Assembly (NCBI GenBank): GCA_002722295.1
Contig: PBLF01000032.1
Span: 1-64,000, forward strand
DNA length: 64,000 bases
DNA from: Stappia sp.
Lineage (GTDB): Bacteria; Pseudomonadota; Alphaproteobacteria; Rhizobiales; Stappiaceae
Direction: 5' to 3'
The notes under the pieces were generated by a model. The model was not told where the DNA came from. It saw only the letters and a program-made list of their open reading frames with translations, and did no database searches. This document shows positions 50,817-60,484 of the stretch, piece by piece. A program made the position numbers and the translations under genes. The first letter of the stretch is position 1. Every line of letters starts with the position of its first letter.

Positions 50817-53048
50817 GTGCACCCGCACCACGGACCGGGCATACCAAAACGGACGGCCAAGGTGAACCAGCGATCCGGCGACGGCGACAGGGACGACACC
50901 GTTTCCACGCGGCGCGACAGCGCGCCCCGGCACGGCAGGATCCGGGCACGGATGCTGTCCGTCGATGCCTGGGTCGATACCATGCTGTGGCGGGTCCTCA
51001 CCGGCCTGCGCACGGGCCTTGAGGGATATTCCGCCTGGCTGAGGCGCTTCCGGGCACGCGGTTTCGGGCGCGTGGCGGCCGAACTCGGCTCGGACGGCCT
51101 GACCTTCGGGCTTCTCGGCCTCGTGCTGATGCTGGTGCTCGCCCAGGACGCCTTCGAGCAGACGGAGCGCGCCGACTGGCGCACGACCGAGGACTTTTCC
51201 GTCACCTTCCTCGACCGGTTCGGCAACGAGGTCGGCCATCGCGGCATCCTGCTCAACGACACCGTGCCGCTTGAGGAGATCCCCGACTATCTGGTCAAGG
51301 CGACACTTGCGACCGAGGACCGGCGCTTCTTCTCCCATTTCGGCATCGACGTGATGGGCACCTTCCGCGCCATGGTGGAGAACCTGCGCGCGCGCACCGT
51401 CGTGCAGGGCGGCTCCTCCCTCACACAGCAGCTCGCCAAGAACCTGTTCCTGTCCAACGAGCGGACGCTGAAACGCAAGATCAACGAGGCGTTTCTCGCG
51501 CTGTGGCTGGAGATGAACCTGTCCAAGCGCGAGATCCTGAAACTCTATCTCGACCGCGCCTACATGGGCGGCGGCACCTTCGGTGTCGCGGCGGCGTCCG
51601 AATTCTACTTCGGAAAGAACGTGCGCGAGCTGTCTCTTGCCGAGGCGGCGATGCTTGCCGGCCTCTTCAAGGCTCCGACGAAATACGCCCCGCACGTCAA
51701 CCTTCCGGCGGCCCGGGCGCGCGCCAACGAGGTGCTCACCAACATGGTGCAGGCCGGCTTCATGACCGAGGGCCAGGTGATCGGCGCCAGGCGCAACCCG
51801 GCGGTCGCCATCGATCGGTCCAAGGAGCGGTCGCCCGACTATTTCCTCGACTACGCCTTCAACCAGCTCAAGGAGCTGGCGCGCACGCATCCGCGCCTTG
51901 CCAACGACCGGATCGTGACCGTGCGCACCACGCTCGACCCCGGCTTGCAGCGCCAGGCCGAGCGCGCGACGCTGGACACGCTGCGCCAATACGGCGCGCG
52001 CTATCGGGTGGAGGAGGCCGCCGTTGCCGTTGTGGTGCCGGAAACGGGTGCCGTGCGGGCCATGGTCGGCGGCAAGGACTACGGCGCCAGCCAGTTCAAC
52101 CGTGCCGTCGACGCCCTGCGCCAGCCCGGCTCGTCCTTCAAGCCCTTCGTCTACATCACTGCCTTCATGAACGGCTACAAGCCCTCCTCCGTGGTGCCGG
52201 ACGCCCCGATCACCATCGGCGGATGGAGCCCGCGCAACTACGGACGCAGCTACGCCGGCGCGGTCACGCTGAAGACGGCGCTCACCAAGTCGATCAACAC
52301 GGTGCCGGTGCGCCTCGCCCAGGCACTGGGACGCGACAAGATCGTCGACAATGCCCATCACATGGGCCTCACCTCCGAGCTGCCGATCACCCGCGCGCTG
52401 CCACTCGGCGTCGCCGAGGTGCGCGTGCTGGACATGGCGTCCGCCTATTCGGTCTTCGCCAATGACGGCCTGCGGGTGCCGCCCACGCCGATCCTCGAGG
52501 TGCGCGATTCCAACGGCGAGACGATCTACGACCTCTCCCGCGACCGCCCGGTGCCCGAGCGCGTCATCACCAGGGAGGCGTCCGAGGAGATGAACGACGT
52601 CCTCGTCAACGTGATCGAGCACGGCACCGGCCGCCGGGCCCGCGTGCCCGGTGTCACGGCGGCCGGCAAGACGGGCACGACCCAGGCCTATCGCGATGCA
52701 TGGTTCGTGGGCTACACGGGCAACTACGCGGCCGCCGTCTGGTTCGGCAACGACGATTTCACCTCCACCGGCCGCATGACCGGCGGCAGTCTTCCGGCCA
52801 TGACCTGGCAGTCGATCATGGAATATGCCCACAACGGCATCGAGCTGAAGCCGATGCCCGGTGTCGACGCGGCGCCCGGCGGCACCGACCCCGCCCTCGT
52901 GGCCGGCGCGCCCCGCAGCGGGGACAGGCCACGCCTGTTGCGCGAACCGTCGATGGAGGTTCTCACCGGGATCGGCGCGCGGCTCGAGGCGATCGGCAAG
53001 CGTGCGGCCCTGGCGCCCGCCGATGGCGCGGCCGGATCGATCGAGTGA
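50817..53048 (+). CDS. Penicillin-binding protein 1A family (bifunctional)
   Basis: 743 aa from a GTG at 50817 (start uncertain; an ATG at 50952 is possible). N-terminal basic region, one membrane helix (about 89-110). Glycosyltransferase motifs: [12 protein letters not shown] (catalytic Glu), [19 protein letters not shown]. Transpeptidase: SSFK in QPGSSFKPF (Ser nucleophile), SIN in TKSINTV, KTG in [11 protein letters not shown]. It polymerises and crosslinks peptidoglycan. It ends in a run of 16-bp degenerate repeats (see 53042). Confidence 0.93.
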   Translation: MHPHHGPGIPKRTAKVNQRSGDGDRDDTVSTRRDSAPRHGRIRARMLSVDAWVDTMLWRVLTGLRTGLEGYSAWLRRFRARGFGRVAAELGSDGLTFGLLGLVLMLVLAQDAFEQTERADWRTTEDFSVTFLDRFGNEVGHRGILLNDTVPLEEIPDYLVKATLATEDRRFFSHFGIDVMGTFRAMVENLRARTVVQGGSSLTQQLAKNLFLSNERTLKRKINEAFLALWLEMNLSKREILKLYLDRAYMGGGTFGVAAASEFYFGKNVRELSLAEAAMLAGLFKAPTKYAPHVNLPAARARANEVLTNMVQAGFMTEGQVIGARRNPAVAIDRSKERSPDYFLDYAFNQLKELARTHPRLANDRIVTVRTTLDPGLQRQAERATLDTLRQYGARYRVEEAAVAVVVPETGAVRAMVGGKDYGASQFNRAVDALRQPGSSFKPFVYITAFMNGYKPSSVVPDAPITIGGWSPRNYGRSYAGAVTLKTALTKSINTVPVRLAQALGRDKIVDNAHHMGLTSELPITRALPLGVAEVRVLDMASAYSVFANDGLRVPPTPILEVRDSNGETIYDLSRDRPVPERVITREASEEMNDVLVNVIEHGTGRRARVPGVTAAGKTGTTQAYRDAWFVGYTGNYAAAVWFGNDDFTSTGRMTGGSLPAMTWQSIMEYAHNGIELKPMPGVDAAPGGTDPALVAGAPRSGDRPRLLREPSMEVLTGIGARLEAIGKRAALAPADGAAGSIE

Positions 53049-53122
53049 CCGGACAGCCGAGTGACAGGATAGCCGAGTGACGGGGCAACCGAATGACAAG
53101 GGCAGTCGAGTGATCGGGGTAT
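53042..53122 (+). repeat. 16-bp degenerate minisatellite spanning the PBP1A stop
   Basis: Five copies of CGAGTGACnGGnnAnC-like sequence start at 53042, 53058, 53074, 53090 and 53107 (the fourth is 17 bp). Each carries its own TGA. The first copy includes the stop codon of the PBP1A gene, so the stop is in effect duplicated downstream. The next ATG (53121) lies at the end of the array. Confidence 0.75.
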
Positions 53123-53786
53123 GCGCGTGACCGCCAGTCATGTCGTCAATCCGGAAACGGACGGCCAGTTTCCCGACAAGGTGCCGGCGATCCTGTCGGA
53201 CCGGCGCGGCAGTCTCTGGCTGACCGTGTTCCTTGTCGTGCTCATCGGCGCCGTATCCGGTTTCACCACCGCCTATCTCGCGGTGGAACGGGGGCCGGGG
53301 TTCGACCATCTCCGGCTCGGCGTCTGGGAGGCGCGGCCAAGCGAGGGCACGCGCGAGGCCGATCCCTATTCCGCCGCCACCCATGCGCGCACGGGCCGGG
53401 TTCCGCTGGCCGGCGGCGAGGGGCTTCTTTTCCTCGCCGACACGGATTCGCTCGGACGTTCACTCTCGCCGGCCTGCGATTACACGATCTCGGGCCAGGC
53501 CGCACCGGCGCGCATGTGGACACTGGTTCCCCTCGACGCCGGGCTGCGTCTGGTCGAGACGGGCGATGCTCGCCAGGGGCTTTCCAGTCGCCAGATCCTG
53601 CGCCGTCCGGACGGATCCTTCGTCGCGACCGCGGCGGCCCGGGCGCGCCCGGGCAACTGGCTGCCGACCTCGCGCGATGCCAATGGTCTGGTGCTGGCAC
53701 TCAGGCTCTACGACACGCCGCTGACCACCGGCACGGGTGTCGCCAACGTGCCCATGCCCGAGATCACGCGGGAGCAATGCCGATGA
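53121..53786 (+). CDS. DUF1214 membrane-anchored protein
   Basis: 221 aa. N-terminal cytoplasmic 30 residues, one transmembrane helix ([21 protein letters not shown], about 34-54), then a periplasmic DUF1214 domain: [56 protein letters not shown]. Substrate unknown. Its stop overlaps the next ATG by 4 bp (ATGA), so it is coupled to the DUF1254 protein. Confidence 0.85.
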   Translation: MRVTASHVVNPETDGQFPDKVPAILSDRRGSLWLTVFLVVLIGAVSGFTTAYLAVERGPGFDHLRLGVWEARPSEGTREADPYSAATHARTGRVPLAGGEGLLFLADTDSLGRSLSPACDYTISGQAAPARMWTLVPLDAGLRLVETGDARQGLSSRQILRRPDGSFVATAAARARPGNWLPTSRDANGLVLALRLYDTPLTTGTGVANVPMPEITREQCR

Positions 53787-54376
53787 TCCGCGCGAGGCTC
53801 AAGAGCCTGCATCTGTCCCGGTTCGCGCTCGTGATGCTGGCCGGCCTGTTCCTCGGCGGCATCATCCATATCGCGACGGTGATGGGAATCCCCGGGCAGG
53901 TACCGCAGTCGGCGCACGCGCGGATCGCCGCCTTCGGGCCGGACGGGCGGTTCAACATGCTGCCCGCCTCGCGGGCCGGTGCCGAGCCCCTGCCCATGCT
54001 CGACCCGACCATGCTTCATGCCACCTGCCGCTTCGCCCTCGCCGACGGTCCCTTGATGATCGAGGCCGCCCTGCCGCCTCCGTTCTGGTCGTTCGCACTT
54101 TTCAATGCCAAGGGCGAGGCGATCTATTCGCTCAATGACCGCACGTCGGGCAACGGCGGACGGCTCGAGGCGCTGGTGCTCTCCAGCGAGCAGCTTGCCA
54201 TCCTGCGCGAGAACCCGCCGATCGGGCTCGAGGACATGATCGTGATCGAGACGGACGAGACGAGCGGCTACGCCCTGCTGCGTGCCTTCGACGGTGACCC
54301 GCTGGCCCATCAGGCGCTCGTGGAGGCCATGGACGCGGCCACCTGCCGGCCGCTCGATTCGGACAGCCAGGGCTGA
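53783..54376 (+). CDS. DUF1254-like membrane-anchored protein
   Basis: 197 aa. ATG 53783 preferred (GGGAG 8 bp upstream and ATGA overlap with the DUF1214 gene). N-terminal helix (SRFALVMLAGLFLGGIIHIA) followed by a periplasmic domain with the DUF1254-like pattern of short members: MLDPTMLHATCRFALADGP...FWSFALFNAKGEAIYSLND. Function unknown; the pair with DUF1214 is a recurring arrangement near peptidoglycan genes in Rhizobiales (stated from memory, not checked). Confidence 0.8.
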   Translation: MIRARLKSLHLSRFALVMLAGLFLGGIIHIATVMGIPGQVPQSAHARIAAFGPDGRFNMLPASRAGAEPLPMLDPTMLHATCRFALADGPLMIEAALPPPFWSFALFNAKGEAIYSLNDRTSGNGGRLEALVLSSEQLAILRENPPIGLEDMIVIETDETSGYALLRAFDGDPLAHQALVEAMDAATCRPLDSDSQG

Positions 54377-54395
54377 ATCACATCTCGTCTACGGG

Positions 54396-55670
54396 CTAGC
54401 CTGCGTCGCGGTCGCGTCTCGGCAGCGGACGGGCCGCTGGCTGGCGCTGCGCATCCGTGCCGCGCGGGTCCGACGCCCGGGCCTCGCCGCGCGCCTGGCC
54501 GGAGAACAGCGGCATGTGGTGCTGCCCCTCGCCACCGGCTGCCAGCGGCAGTGCTTCTCCCGCGACCGCCCGCACGCTTGCGGCCTCACGCGCCTCGCGA
54601 AGGGCGGCCTCGAGCCCGGCGGAGAGCCCGCGTATCAGGTGATGGGTGGCATGGGGCGTGATGCGGTCATGCAGCGCGAGCAGCGCGCGCAGCCGGTCCA
54701 GCGGCAGGCGCTGGCCGAGCAGGCGCACGGCGATGCGTCCGCTTTCGGTGTCGCTGGTGCCGAGCGCGCGCAGGGCCACCATGAGCGCCTCCCCGCCCCG
54801 GTCTTCCACGATGCGCGCCGCCGTCTCGCCGTCCAGATCCAGCGTGTAGGCGAGGTGGGCGGCAAAGGCGGCCGCGCCACCGGACAGCGCCGCATCGACA
54901 AGGTGCTTCAGCACGTCCGGCTTGAAGGAGGCATGAAGCACGCGCGGATCGCCGCGCCGCGCGAAATCGGCAAGCGCCCTGGTTTCGGCCGCCGCAAGCG
55001 CCTCCATGCGTCCCGCCTCGTCGAGATCGAGGAACAGCGCGAAGAGCAGCGAGGCCGGCAGCACGTGGCGCCGTGCCAACGGAACGGCAAGTTCGCCAAT
55101 CACCTCGGGGCGGGTGAACAGCACATCCAGAACATCGTCGTCGGGACCGGACGGCGCCATCGCGAGCAGGCGCTTGAGGGTCGAGGGCGCGGCGTGACGG
55201 GCAAGCGCGAGACGCACGGGCGCGGCAAGGTCCGGTCGCGCCGCAACGGCCGCGCGCACGCGTTCCGGTCCCCGGCCGACGGCCGCGATGAGCGCGGCCT
55301 CGCAAAGCGGCGCGGGGCCGGCGAGGGCTGCGGCGGCGACCGCCTCGTCGCTGTCCGCGGCAAGCGTCTCCAGGCACCCCTCGGGCGGATGCTCGTAGGC
55401 CGCGAGAAGGCGCGCGATGGCGAGCCGCTGTGAGGCGGGTGTCTCGGGAAGAAGCTGGCGGAACAATTCCTCGAAGATGCGTGCCTCGCCCGCATCATGG
55501 TACCCGCGCGCGACATAGAGCTCGCTGGCGGCGAGCAGCACATGCGCCTTGCGCTCGCGATCGGGCTCCAGGGGAAGATCCACGACGCCATCCATCTGAG
55601 GTCTCGGGGTGCCGGCCTGAGGCACGGCGGGATGGTTCTTCGGTTGGTTCGACACGGCCGGACTTGTCAC
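54396..55670 (-). CDS. DUF2336 family helical-repeat protein
   Basis: 424 aa, or about 399 if ATG 55595 is used. Alpha-helical HEAT-like repeats rich in Ala, Arg, Leu; matches the DUF2336 pattern common in alphaproteobacteria (for example LVDAALSGGAAAFAAHLAYTLDLDGETAARI). No signal or membrane segment. Role unknown. The C-terminal 40 residues are low-complexity. Its start region lies beside a CtrA-like motif at 55738-55752. Confidence 0.75.
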   Translation of the reverse strand: MTSPAVSNQPKNHPAVPQAGTPRPQMDGVVDLPLEPDRERKAHVLLAASELYVARGYHDAGEARIFEELFRQLLPETPASQRLAIARLLAAYEHPPEGCLETLAADSDEAVAAAALAGPAPLCEAALIAAVGRGPERVRAAVAARPDLAAPVRLALARHAAPSTLKRLLAMAPSGPDDDVLDVLFTRPEVIGELAVPLARRHVLPASLLFALFLDLDEAGRMEALAAAETRALADFARRGDPRVLHASFKPDVLKHLVDAALSGGAAAFAAHLAYTLDLDGETAARIVEDRGGEALMVALRALGTSDTESGRIAVRLLGQRLPLDRLRALLALHDRITPHATHHLIRGLSAGLEAALREAREAASVRAVAGEALPLAAGGEGQHHMPLFSGQARGEARASDPRGTDAQRQPAARPLPRRDRDAG

Positions 55671-55737
55671 GCGTTACGCAGGATACACGCGCGCCGGAGC
55701 GCGGGCCGGCACGTTTGCTCAAATTGGCAGAAAAGCG

Positions 55738-55752
55738 TTAGCGACTTGTTAA
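55738..55752. promoter_or_regulatory. CtrA-like box TTAG-N7-TTAA
   Basis: TTAG (55738-55741), seven bases, TTAA(C) at 55749-55753. The CtrA consensus is TTAA-N7-TTAA(C), so 7 of 8 defined bases match. It lies between the divergent DUF2336 and small-protein genes. A candidate site only; such motifs occur by chance, though AT-rich stretches are rare here. Confidence 0.35.
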
Positions 55753-55875
55753 CTGTGACTCGTTCCTACTCAGGGTTCAGCTAACCCTACGGCAGCACTT
55801 GTATGGCGTCGCCTGTCCGGGTTGGGGGAACGGGATCGGAAGCGATCCCCCTCCCCGCGATCCAAGGAGGATGCA

Positions 55876-56103
55876 ATGGGTACGGTTCTGGACTTCCATC
55901 GCGGCAATCGCCCTGTCCGCCCGCACATGCGCGCCGGCGCGGCACGCTCGGGCACCTGGGGCGAGATCGTCATCTTTCCCGGCGTGCGCATCGAACGCCA
56001 CGGCGAGAGCGCCTGCGGCCTTGATCTGGCCGCACGAATCGGGCGCAAACAGGATGGGTCGCCCTATTGCGGCGTGGATCCGAAGCCGGGCCGGCGTCAC
56101 TGA
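55876..56103 (+). CDS. Small basic conserved-looking protein, unknown
   Basis: 75 aa. AAGGAGG ends 5 bp before ATG 55876. The sequence GTVLDFHRGNRPVRPHM...SGTWGEIVIFPGVRIERHG is Arg/Gly-rich, with a His/Cys tail (PYCGVDPKPGRRH). No domain recognised, no membrane segment. A hairpin AGGGTT-CAGCT-AACCCT lies about 90 bp upstream. Confidence 0.7.
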   Translation: MGTVLDFHRGNRPVRPHMRAGAARSGTWGEIVIFPGVRIERHGESACGLDLAARIGRKQDGSPYCGVDPKPGRRH

Positions 56104-56214
56104 CACCGTTCGGCCCCCAGGATCCGCATCGCGCAAGGCGGCTCTTCCCGCCCGCGCGGCGTCCGGCCATGCCGGCCGGCGTTCGACACGGGCCCTGACC
56201 GGAAAGACCGACGG

Positions 56215-57069
56215 GTGATCATCGCCTCTCGCCCCTGTCACGCGCGTCCGCGCATCGGGCGCAGGACCGGCACGCGCCTCGCGTCGCTCGCCGGACTGGT
56301 GCTCGTGACCGCGCTCGCCGCCGCGTGCCAGCGCCCGACGGGCGATTTCGGACGGGCCGCGCCCTCCGTGATCCACGACAAGGTGATGCCGGCTGCCGGC
56401 GCGGAACTCGCCGCGAACCGTGGCGAACCTGTCTCGCGCTTCAACCTGACGGACGACGAGCGCGAGCTGCGCGACCGGGGCTGGACGCTGATCCGCCCGC
56501 CGTCGTCGCAGGACTGGATCGAGGGCACGCGCACCGAACTGATGCGCACGCGGATCCTGCCGGAGGCCGGGTCCGCCGATCCGGGACGCTACTACGCCTA
56601 TCTGAGTTCCGACCGCTACCGCTCCAGCGAGGCACGCTACGACCGCGTCGCCGCCGATGCGCTGGCGGACGCGGCCCTTGTCGAGCCCTTCTGCGAGGTG
56701 GCGGAGCGGGTAAGTGCGGCGGATACCGAGCGGCTGCGCGCGCTCGGGCGGCGCGACATCTCCTCCGAGGAGGATCTCGCCGGCGCCCAGGCGCGGGTCT
56801 GGGAAAACAGGCGCTACATCGACTGGGCCGGGCAGGCCTTGCGCTACCGGCTCGTGTCCTACCGCGAAGCGATCGACAAGCTGGAGATCGAGACCCCGTC
56901 GCACAACCGGGTGTGGGACGCCAACGTCGCCTGGAAGCGGCTGGCCGCCGAGGTGGTCGCCCTGGAGAAGGGCTGCCAGGACGGCAACCGCTACGACCAG
57001 GACGCTCCGGCCAGACGGTCCCGCATCTATTCCAACTGGGGCACCGAGCGTCCACCTCCGCAGAAGTGA
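56215..57069 (+). CDS. Unknown lipoprotein (284 aa)
   Basis: GTG start. N-terminal hydrophobic stretch with lipobox ALAAAC (Cys about 38) gives an exported lipoprotein. The mature part is helical and acidic (DDERELRDRGWTLIRPP, ARYDRVAADALADAALV), with no recognised domain. It may be co-transcribed with the small gene before it and the protein after it. Confidence 0.75.
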   Translation: MIIASRPCHARPRIGRRTGTRLASLAGLVLVTALAAACQRPTGDFGRAAPSVIHDKVMPAAGAELAANRGEPVSRFNLTDDERELRDRGWTLIRPPSSQDWIEGTRTELMRTRILPEAGSADPGRYYAYLSSDRYRSSEARYDRVAADALADAALVEPFCEVAERVSAADTERLRALGRRDISSEEDLAGAQARVWENRRYIDWAGQALRYRLVSYREAIDKLEIETPSHNRVWDANVAWKRLAAEVVALEKGCQDGNRYDQDAPARRSRIYSNWGTERPPPQK

Positions 57070-57149
57070 CAGGTACGATCCGTGATCCGCGACACAGGCC
57101 CGGGACGATCCGGGGTGCATGATGCCGCTTTCGGCGACAGGGAGCGATC

Positions 57150-57746
57150 ATGACGCAGGACAGGTGGTGGGAGGCCTATGACGACAACGGGGATCCGCTT
57201 CCCCGGGCGGACGGCATAGACGCCGCAGGGGCGGAAGCGCTGATCCGCGATGCCTTCGCCGACGTCGCCTTTCCCGGACACTGGACCCTTTCGGCTGGCG
57301 GGCCCGTCACCGACGAACCGCGCCGGGTGGCCGAGGTCTTCGCCGACAAGACCGACTGGCGCACGCTCGACAGCGCCTTTCTCGACCGTGCACCGGACGG
57401 CCAGGGTTCCGCCCTCTCCTTTCTTTCGGATGCCGCCTGGCGCTTCTACCTTCCCGCCTTCCTGATCGCCGACCTGCGCGGGGAGCTTTCCCACGCACGG
57501 CCGCTCCACACCATCGTCGGCGGGCTCACCGACGAGGATCGGGAGCGGCGGATCAATCCCCGCCTCTACGGCGAGCGCACCTGGGGCGACAATGCCCGCC
57601 ACCGCCTGTCCATGCTGGATGACGCCCAGGTCCGCGCGGTCAGCGCCTATCTGGAGGTGAAGGCCCGCGCCAGCGCTTTCGACGCGCGGCTCGTTACCGA
57701 GGCGCGGGCGGCGTGGTTCGACGCCCGCCTTGCCCGGGCCACATGA
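57150..57746 (+). CDS. Unknown 198-aa cytoplasmic protein
   Basis: No signal or membrane helix; acidic, Asp/Arg-rich. Segments such as DRWWEAYDDNGDPLP, LSFLSDAAWRFYLPAFLIADL and GLTDEDRERRIN resemble a DUF6714-like family in my memory, not certain. It lies 80 bp after the lipoprotein gene. Good GGAGCG-type leader. The role cannot be given. Confidence 0.65.
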   Translation: MTQDRWWEAYDDNGDPLPRADGIDAAGAEALIRDAFADVAFPGHWTLSAGGPVTDEPRRVAEVFADKTDWRTLDSAFLDRAPDGQGSALSFLSDAAWRFYLPAFLIADLRGELSHARPLHTIVGGLTDEDRERRINPRLYGERTWGDNARHRLSMLDDAQVRAVSAYLEVKARASAFDARLVTEARAAWFDARLARAT

Positions 57747-57844
57747 ACGCCTCCTGAACGCCGCGTTCAAGACCCGATCAGCGGAGGTTCGCTAAGCCTT
57801 TCCCATCGAAACGCTTTTCACGGCAACCCTTAAGAGGTCCGACC

Positions 57845-58771
57845 ATGCTTCGCCTGATCCCTTCCGTTTCCGTCTTTCCCCGCCTGCGACGCGTTGCCAT
57901 TGGCGCGGCCTGCGCGCTCGTCGCGCTGACCTCGCTGTCATCCGTCGCCTTCGCCCGCGAGGTTTACCTCCAGTCGGCGCAAAACGGTCTTTACGTCACC
58001 GAAGTCGGCGGCGTTCTGGCCGCCGCCACCCCCGACGTGAGGCGTGCGGTGCGGCTCGATACGGTGAAGCTGCAGCGCGGCCGGGTCGCCTTCCGCGATC
58101 CCCGCAGCGGTCGCTTCCTGCGCGCCGGTGTCGGCGAGAAGACGCTTCTGTCGGTTGCAAGCCCGCATATCCGGGGCTGGGAAACCTTCGAGCAGATCCG
58201 GTTGCGCGGCGACAAGATCGCGCTGCGATCGGTCCAGAACGGCAAGTACGTGCGGGTCAACCAGGGCCGCAAGGCCCGTCTCGCGGCCCGTGCCGAACGT
58301 CCGGGCGCGGCCACCGAGTTTCGCATCCTGCCGGCGCGGGTGAACACGCCTCCCTCCGGCGGGCGTCCCGGGACCCACCAGGGCGGACAGCAGCGGCCCG
58401 GCGGCATCGACGCCGCCGACATCGCCGGACAGTACCGCATCACCCATGTGGCCGCCGACAACGGCTATCTGGTGCGCCTTGGCCGCGATCTCGCCCGTCA
58501 GGCCAGCTTCTCGCTCGACCGCTCGGGCCGCGTCAGCGCCACGGTCGGCTGCAACAGGCTTTCCGGCCAGCTGGCGATCCGCGACAGCCGGGTGAACCAG
58601 CGCGGCCCCGGCATGAGCACCAAGATGTTCTGCCGGGTGCGGGCCCAGCAGGTGGCGGAGGCGAATGTCCTGACCGCGCTCTCAAACGCCAACCGGGTCG
58701 AGCGGCAGGGCAACACGGTGACCTTCACCGGGCGTGGCGGGCGCCCCCTTCTCACCCTGACACGCCGCTGA
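57845..58771 (+). CDS. Exported beta-trefoil (fascin-like) plus META domain protein
   Basis: 308 aa. Signal peptide (about residues 15-37). The N-terminal half (about 38-165) carries two internal repeats of the type LQSAQNGLYV.../RSVQNGKYVRVNQGRKARLAAR, matching fascin/actin-crosslinking-like trefoils. A Pro/Gly linker (NTPPSGGRPGTHQGG) leads to a META domain (about 190-308; FSLDRSGRVSATVGCNRLSGQ). META proteins (HslJ) are envelope stress proteins. The pairing with a trefoil is unusual. Confidence 0.78.
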   Translation: MLRLIPSVSVFPRLRRVAIGAACALVALTSLSSVAFAREVYLQSAQNGLYVTEVGGVLAAATPDVRRAVRLDTVKLQRGRVAFRDPRSGRFLRAGVGEKTLLSVASPHIRGWETFEQIRLRGDKIALRSVQNGKYVRVNQGRKARLAARAERPGAATEFRILPARVNTPPSGGRPGTHQGGQQRPGGIDAADIAGQYRITHVAADNGYLVRLGRDLARQASFSLDRSGRVSATVGCNRLSGQLAIRDSRVNQRGPGMSTKMFCRVRAQQVAEANVLTALSNANRVERQGNTVTFTGRGGRPLLTLTRR

Positions 58772-58786
58772 AACAGCTGGACGGCA

Positions 58787-58815
58787 AAAGGGGCGGTGCA
58801 TGGCACCGCCCCTTT
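58787..58815. terminator. Bidirectional terminator between META gene and MCP gene
   Basis: AAAGGGGCGGTGC (58787-58799), loop ATG, GCACCGCCCCTTT (58803-58815): a 13-bp stem with A/T-rich ends serving both convergent genes. Confidence 0.85.
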
Positions 58816-58860
58816 CCTGTTGCGTCTGTTCCTGTTGCCTGTCGGTCCGGCTGCCCCGGC

Positions 58861-60153
58861 TCAGGCCGCGCTGACGCGCTGCACGAACTGCGAGACCTGG
58901 TCCCGCATCCGCGCGGCCTGCGCCGCGACGTCGCCGGAAGCGGTGAGCACCTTGCCGGCCGCCTCACCGGTATCGGCGGCAACCCGTGTCATGTCGGAAA
59001 TGTTCGTCGCCACCTCGCCCGTGCTGGACGAGGCCCGCGCGACGGCTGTTGCGATCTCGCGGGTCGAGGCGGTCTGCTGCTCGACGGCGGAGGAGATCGA
59101 GGAGGAGGACTCGTCGATGTGCCGGATGGTCTCGGAAATTCCGCCGATCACCTCCACGGCGCGCTCGGTGGAGTTCTGGATGGCCGCGACCTTGTCGGAG
59201 ATGTCGGCGGTCGCGCGCGCGGTCTGGTCCGCAAGCTGCTTCACCTCGGCGGCAACGACGGCGAACCCCTTGCCGGCCTCGCCTGCGCGCGCCGCCTCGA
59301 TGGTGGCGTTGAGCGCGAGAAGATTGGTCTGGGCCGCAAGACCGGAGATCAGTTCCACGACCCCGCCGATGGACGCGGCAAAGCTGCTCAGGTCCGACAC
59401 GATGCCTACGGTGGTCTCGGCCTCGCGCACGGCGCCCTTGGAAAGATCGGCGGACTGATGCACCTGCCGGCCGATCTCCGCGATCGACTGGCTGAGTTCC
59501 TCGGAGGCGCTGGACACGGAGGTCACGTTGTCGCTCGCCTCTTCGGCGGCATTCGCGGCCGCTTCCGAACGGCTGGAGGTGAGCGTCGCGGAATCGGTGA
59601 GCTGGCGCGCGGTGTTCTCCAGTTCGCCGGCGGCCCCCGACAGCGCCCCGGTCAGGTCTTCCATCTGGCTGTTGAACTCGGCGCTGATGCGCGCCAGTTC
59701 GCTCGCGCGCTCCCTGGTGGCCTCGGCGGCGATGGTCGCCTCGTGCACATCGACCAGGGAACCGCAGGCGCGAACCGCCTTGCCGGCGGCATCGTGAACG
59801 ACGCCACCCGTGGCCCGGAACCAGCGGTAGGCGCCGTCGGCACACTTCAGGCGGTAAGTGACGTCATAGAACGATTTCTGGCCGGGCTTCTTCTTCAGCG
59901 CCTCACCGAAGGCGGCGAAGGTCGATGCCACATCGTCCGGATGAAGCTTGTCCGACCAGCTCTGGCACTTGTTGGGAAAGTCCGCTTCGGAGGTATAGCC
60001 CACCAGGCGGCGAAACTCGTTCGTCCATGTCCACTGGCTTCGCGGGTGGAGCGCGTCTTCATCGACGAGAACGGCGTCCCACAGACCGACACCGCAGAAA
60101 TTTCCCAAAACCTCGATGAGCTCGTCGCTCCTGGACTTCATGCGCTTGAACAT
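58861..60153 (-). CDS. Soluble methyl-accepting chemotaxis protein with PAS domain
   Basis: 430 aa from ATG 60153 (AGGGAAG upstream). N-terminal PAS-type domain (about residues 15-135; [21 protein letters not shown] and [17 protein letters not shown]) with no membrane helix. A linker is followed by the MCP signalling coiled coil with hairpin tip [19 protein letters not shown]. The PAS probably senses a cytoplasmic signal such as redox state or energy. It lies beside a second, membrane-bound MCP on the same strand. Confidence 0.9.
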   Translation of the reverse strand: MFKRMKSRSDELIEVLGNFCGVGLWDAVLVDEDALHPRSQWTWTNEFRRLVGYTSEADFPNKCQSWSDKLHPDDVASTFAAFGEALKKKPGQKSFYDVTYRLKCADGAYRWFRATGGVVHDAAGKAVRACGSLVDVHEATIAAEATRERASELARISAEFNSQMEDLTGALSGAAGELENTARQLTDSATLTSSRSEAAANAAEEASDNVTSVSSASEELSQSIAEIGRQVHQSADLSKGAVREAETTVGIVSDLSSFAASIGGVVELISGLAAQTNLLALNATIEAARAGEAGKGFAVVAAEVKQLADQTARATADISDKVAAIQNSTERAVEVIGGISETIRHIDESSSSISSAVEQQTASTREIATAVARASSSTGEVATNISDMTRVAADTGEAAGKVLTASGDVAAQAARMRDQVSQFVQRVSAA

Positions 60154-60484
60154 AACGTCTTCCCTGATTCCGCTGACACGGTCGCCACAAGTCGGCCCGA
60201 TATTCTCCCGGAACACACCAACCCCGGAGCCCCGCGTTCAATCGCGCAAGAAACTTCACGAGCAGGTCGACGCCCAAAGGGGGCCAGATACTAGGTGAAT
60301 TTTACAGGGATTTATGAACATAGACTTACGAGTTCCGAAGCGTTCAGGTCACGAAAACTGCGTATCCTCCCGCGTCAGGCGCGTACCTGCAGTTGCGGAA
60401 CGCAAGAAAGAGACCACCTTGCGGAAAAGCCAAGGGCGGCGCATGGCGCCGCCCTCACGGTTCGCGAACGATCCTGCAGCCGGA
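60154..60484. other. Gap between the two MCP genes
   Basis: 331 bp without a gene. It has the minus-strand promoter/leader of the PAS-MCP on its left side, an AT-rich stretch around 60295-60340 that is the likely promoter zone, and the terminator of the other MCP at 60433-60455. Confidence 0.6.
60433..60455 (-). terminator. Terminator of the membrane MCP gene
   Basis: AGGGCGGCGC (60433-60442), loop ATG, GCGCCGCCCT (60446-60455). On the minus strand it is followed by TTGGCTTTTCC, a short T-rich tail. Confidence 0.7.

Noticed and set aside
50160-53384. 1074-aa minus-strand frame spanning the PBP1A gene and YcgN
   Set aside because: Only its end (50160-50717) is the YcgN-type gene; the remainder is the shadow of the PBP1A coding strand.
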